Source: Bacillota bacterium (GTDB lineage: Bacteria; Bacillota_I; Bacilli_A; Erysipelotrichales; Erysipelotrichaceae). From it: DNA of 42,671 nt. Both the position numbers and the translations under genes were made by a program. Positions within the stretch are counted from its first letter, which is position 1. The number at the start of each line of letters is the position of its first letter. The DNA is taken from positions 1-42,671 of the forward strand of contig JAHFCO010000019.1 of the NCBI GenBank assembly GCA_023249475.1, written 5' to 3'. Positions 41,583 through 42,671 of the stretch are shown here, in pieces. Under the pieces are notes generated by a model that did not search any database, was not told the DNA's origin, and was given only the letters and a program-made list of their open reading frames with translations.

Positions 41583-42671
41583 CTAGTCGCTGTCCTGCAT
41601 GTGGTAGAGACGATGGTAGAGCCCTTTTTGGGAAAGCAGGAAATCATGGCTCCCCCGTTCGACAATCCCTTCCTTGGTGAGCACGAAGATCTCGTCCGCA
41701 TCCGTGATGGTCGACAAACGGTGCGCGATCACGAAGGTCGTCCGCGACTTCGCCAATTCATCCAAGGTTTCCTGGATCTGTTTCTCGGTTTCGTTGTCCA
41801 AGGCGCTTGTCGCTTCGTCCAAGAGGAGGATCCGCGGGTTCTTTAAAAAGATGCGGGCGAGCGAAACCCGCTGTTTCTGCCCGCCGGAGAGCTTGACGCC
41901 GCGCTCGCCGATGTAGGTGTCCAAGCCGTCGGGAAGCTGTTCGATGAATTCCCAGGTTTTCGCCATCTTGGCGGCCGCGATGACTTCTTCCCGCGTCGCG
42001 CCGGGTTTCCCGTATTCGATGTTCTGGGCGATCGTCCCGGCGAAGATGAAGACGTCCTGTTGGACGATCCCCACATGGTCGCGTAGGTTCTTCAGACGGA
42101 TATCGCGGATATCCGTCCCGTCGATCCGGATCGACCCCTCTTCGATCTCATAGAAGCGCGGGATCAGACTGCATAATGTGGTTTTACCGGATCCGCTGGG
42201 ACCCACGAACGCCACTTTCGAACCGGGTTGGACGTTGAAACTGATGTGGCTTAACACATGGCTGCCGTTGCGGTCGCCATATTCGAAGGAGACGTCGTCG
42301 AAGGTCACTTCGCCGTTGATGTCGTGAAGGTCGCCGGCACCGGCGCGGTCTTCCTGCGGCTTGATCCCCAAAACACCGAGAAAACGCTCGAACCCCGCCA
42401 TCGCGGCGTTGTATTGCATGATGAACCCGGAAATGCGGTTGATGGGTTGCTGGAAGAGCTGGACGTAGAGGATGAACTCGACCAACCCGCCGATCGCCAT
42501 CTCCCCGTTGAACACCAGATATCCCCCCAGCATGAACACGGTGAGTTGGATCAAGAGGATGAACCCTTTGACCGTCATGCCGAATTCCGCCATGACTTTG
42601 AGCGCACCGCGCCGCGAGACGGCGAAGTTTTCGTTCCCGATGGCGAAACTCAACTCTTCCTTTTCTTCCGC
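41583..42671 (-). CDS. ABC exporter, fused permease/ATPase (partial, N-terminus outside window)
   Basis: The visible 362 residues are the last part of the membrane domain (helices near the window edge, MVKGFILLIQL-like segment) and a complete ATPase domain. The frame continues to the window edge. Walker A is VGPSGSGKTTL, Q-loop GIVQQDVFIFAGT, signature KLSGGQKQRVSLAR, Walker B ILLLDEATSALD and H-loop AHRLSTI. Type IV exporters of the MsbA/LmrA/BmrA class export lipids, drugs or peptides; substrate unknown. Heterodimer partner may lie upstream outside the window. It is followed by the HTH protein gene. Confidence 0.92.
   Translation of the reverse strand, partial: AEEKEELSFAIGNENFAVSRRGALKVMAEFGMTVKGFILLIQLTVFMLGGYLVFNGEMAIGGLVEFILYVQLFQQPINRISGFIMQYNAAMAGFERFLGVLGIKPQEDRAGAGDLHDINGEVTFDDVSFEYGDRNGSHVLSHISFNVQPGSKVAFVGPSGSGKTTLCSLIPRFYEIEEGSIRIDGTDIRDIRLKNLRDHVGIVQQDVFIFAGTIAQNIEYGKPGATREEVIAAAKMAKTWEFIEQLPDGLDTYIGERGVKLSGGQKQRVSLARIFLKNPRILLLDEATSALDNETEKQIQETLDELAKSRTTFVIAHRLSTITDADEIFVLTKEGIVERGSHDFLLSQKGLYHRLYHMQDSD

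Overview
This 42.7 kb window is a chromosomal housekeeping segment from a low-to-mid GC Gram-positive lineage (Bacillota, class Bacilli in the broad sense). The evidence is a type B-like RNase P RNA, RNase Y, an RNase J, GpsB, RecU, DnaD, RodZ, a YneF-family protein and several gene orders shared with Bacillus and Listeria. TGA is a normal stop codon (several ATGA stop/start overlaps), so this is not the mycoplasma genetic code. A class A penicillin-binding protein, RecU and GpsB imply a peptidoglycan wall. No sporulation genes are seen. The NadD-YqeK fusion and lack of aroE in the yqe operon would fit an Erysipelotrichia or Acholeplasma/Izemoplasma-like relative, but that placement is inference.

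Layout. (1) 1-1311: two M16 peptidase-like genes (ymfH-like, cut by the window edge, and ymfF-like). (2) 1374-4055: a plus-strand island with nicotinamidase, nicotinate phosphoribosyltransferase and a serine-acetyltransferase-like hexapeptide protein. (3) 4104-8843: a nucleoside ABC importer (lipoprotein, double ATPase, two permeases). (4) 8953-14554: ferredoxin, miaB, RNase J and ftsK/spoIIIE. (5) 14606-20060: two operons, rny-ymdB and rodZ-pgsA-cinA(C-terminal)-recA. (6) 20142-26106: gpsB-rnpB, divergent from recU-ponA, which converges on ypmB-like-dnaD-nth. (7) 26210-31937: a thioredoxin-like membrane protein, then an eight-gene overlapping operon yqeG-yqeH-yhbY-nadD/yqeK-rsfS-methyltransferase-mtnN-dedA. 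(8) 32033-33766: a HAD-like protein with a damaged catalytic site and an uncharacterised helical protein. (9) 33800-40119: parE-parC, divergent plsY, a Gfo/Idh/MocA oxidoreductase and a YneF-family protein. (10) 40215-42671: a structured non-coding stretch, an unusual HTH protein and an ABC exporter cut by the window edge.

The genes form a dense information-processing and envelope core: RNA decay and processing (RNase Y, RNase J, RNase P, MiaB), recombination and segregation (RecA, RecU, FtsK, topoisomerase IV, DnaD, Nth), wall and membrane building (PBP1, GpsB, RodZ, PgsA, PlsY), ribosome assembly (YqeH, YhbY, RsfS) and NAD salvage (PncA, PncB, NadD, a CinA/PncC domain). Genes are packed tightly. 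Several intrinsic terminators overlap stop codons, and one sits inside an opposing gene.

I found no CRISPR array, insertion sequence, prophage, tRNA or rRNA. The points most worth a second look are an RNase J with altered metal-site residues, a HAD protein lacking its nucleophile, an rnpB promoter apparently embedded in the last codons of gpsB, an unassigned structured RNA-like stretch near 40.2-40.37 kb, and an HTH protein with an enlarged DNA-binding domain beside an ABC exporter. No clearly new multi-gene system is evident.
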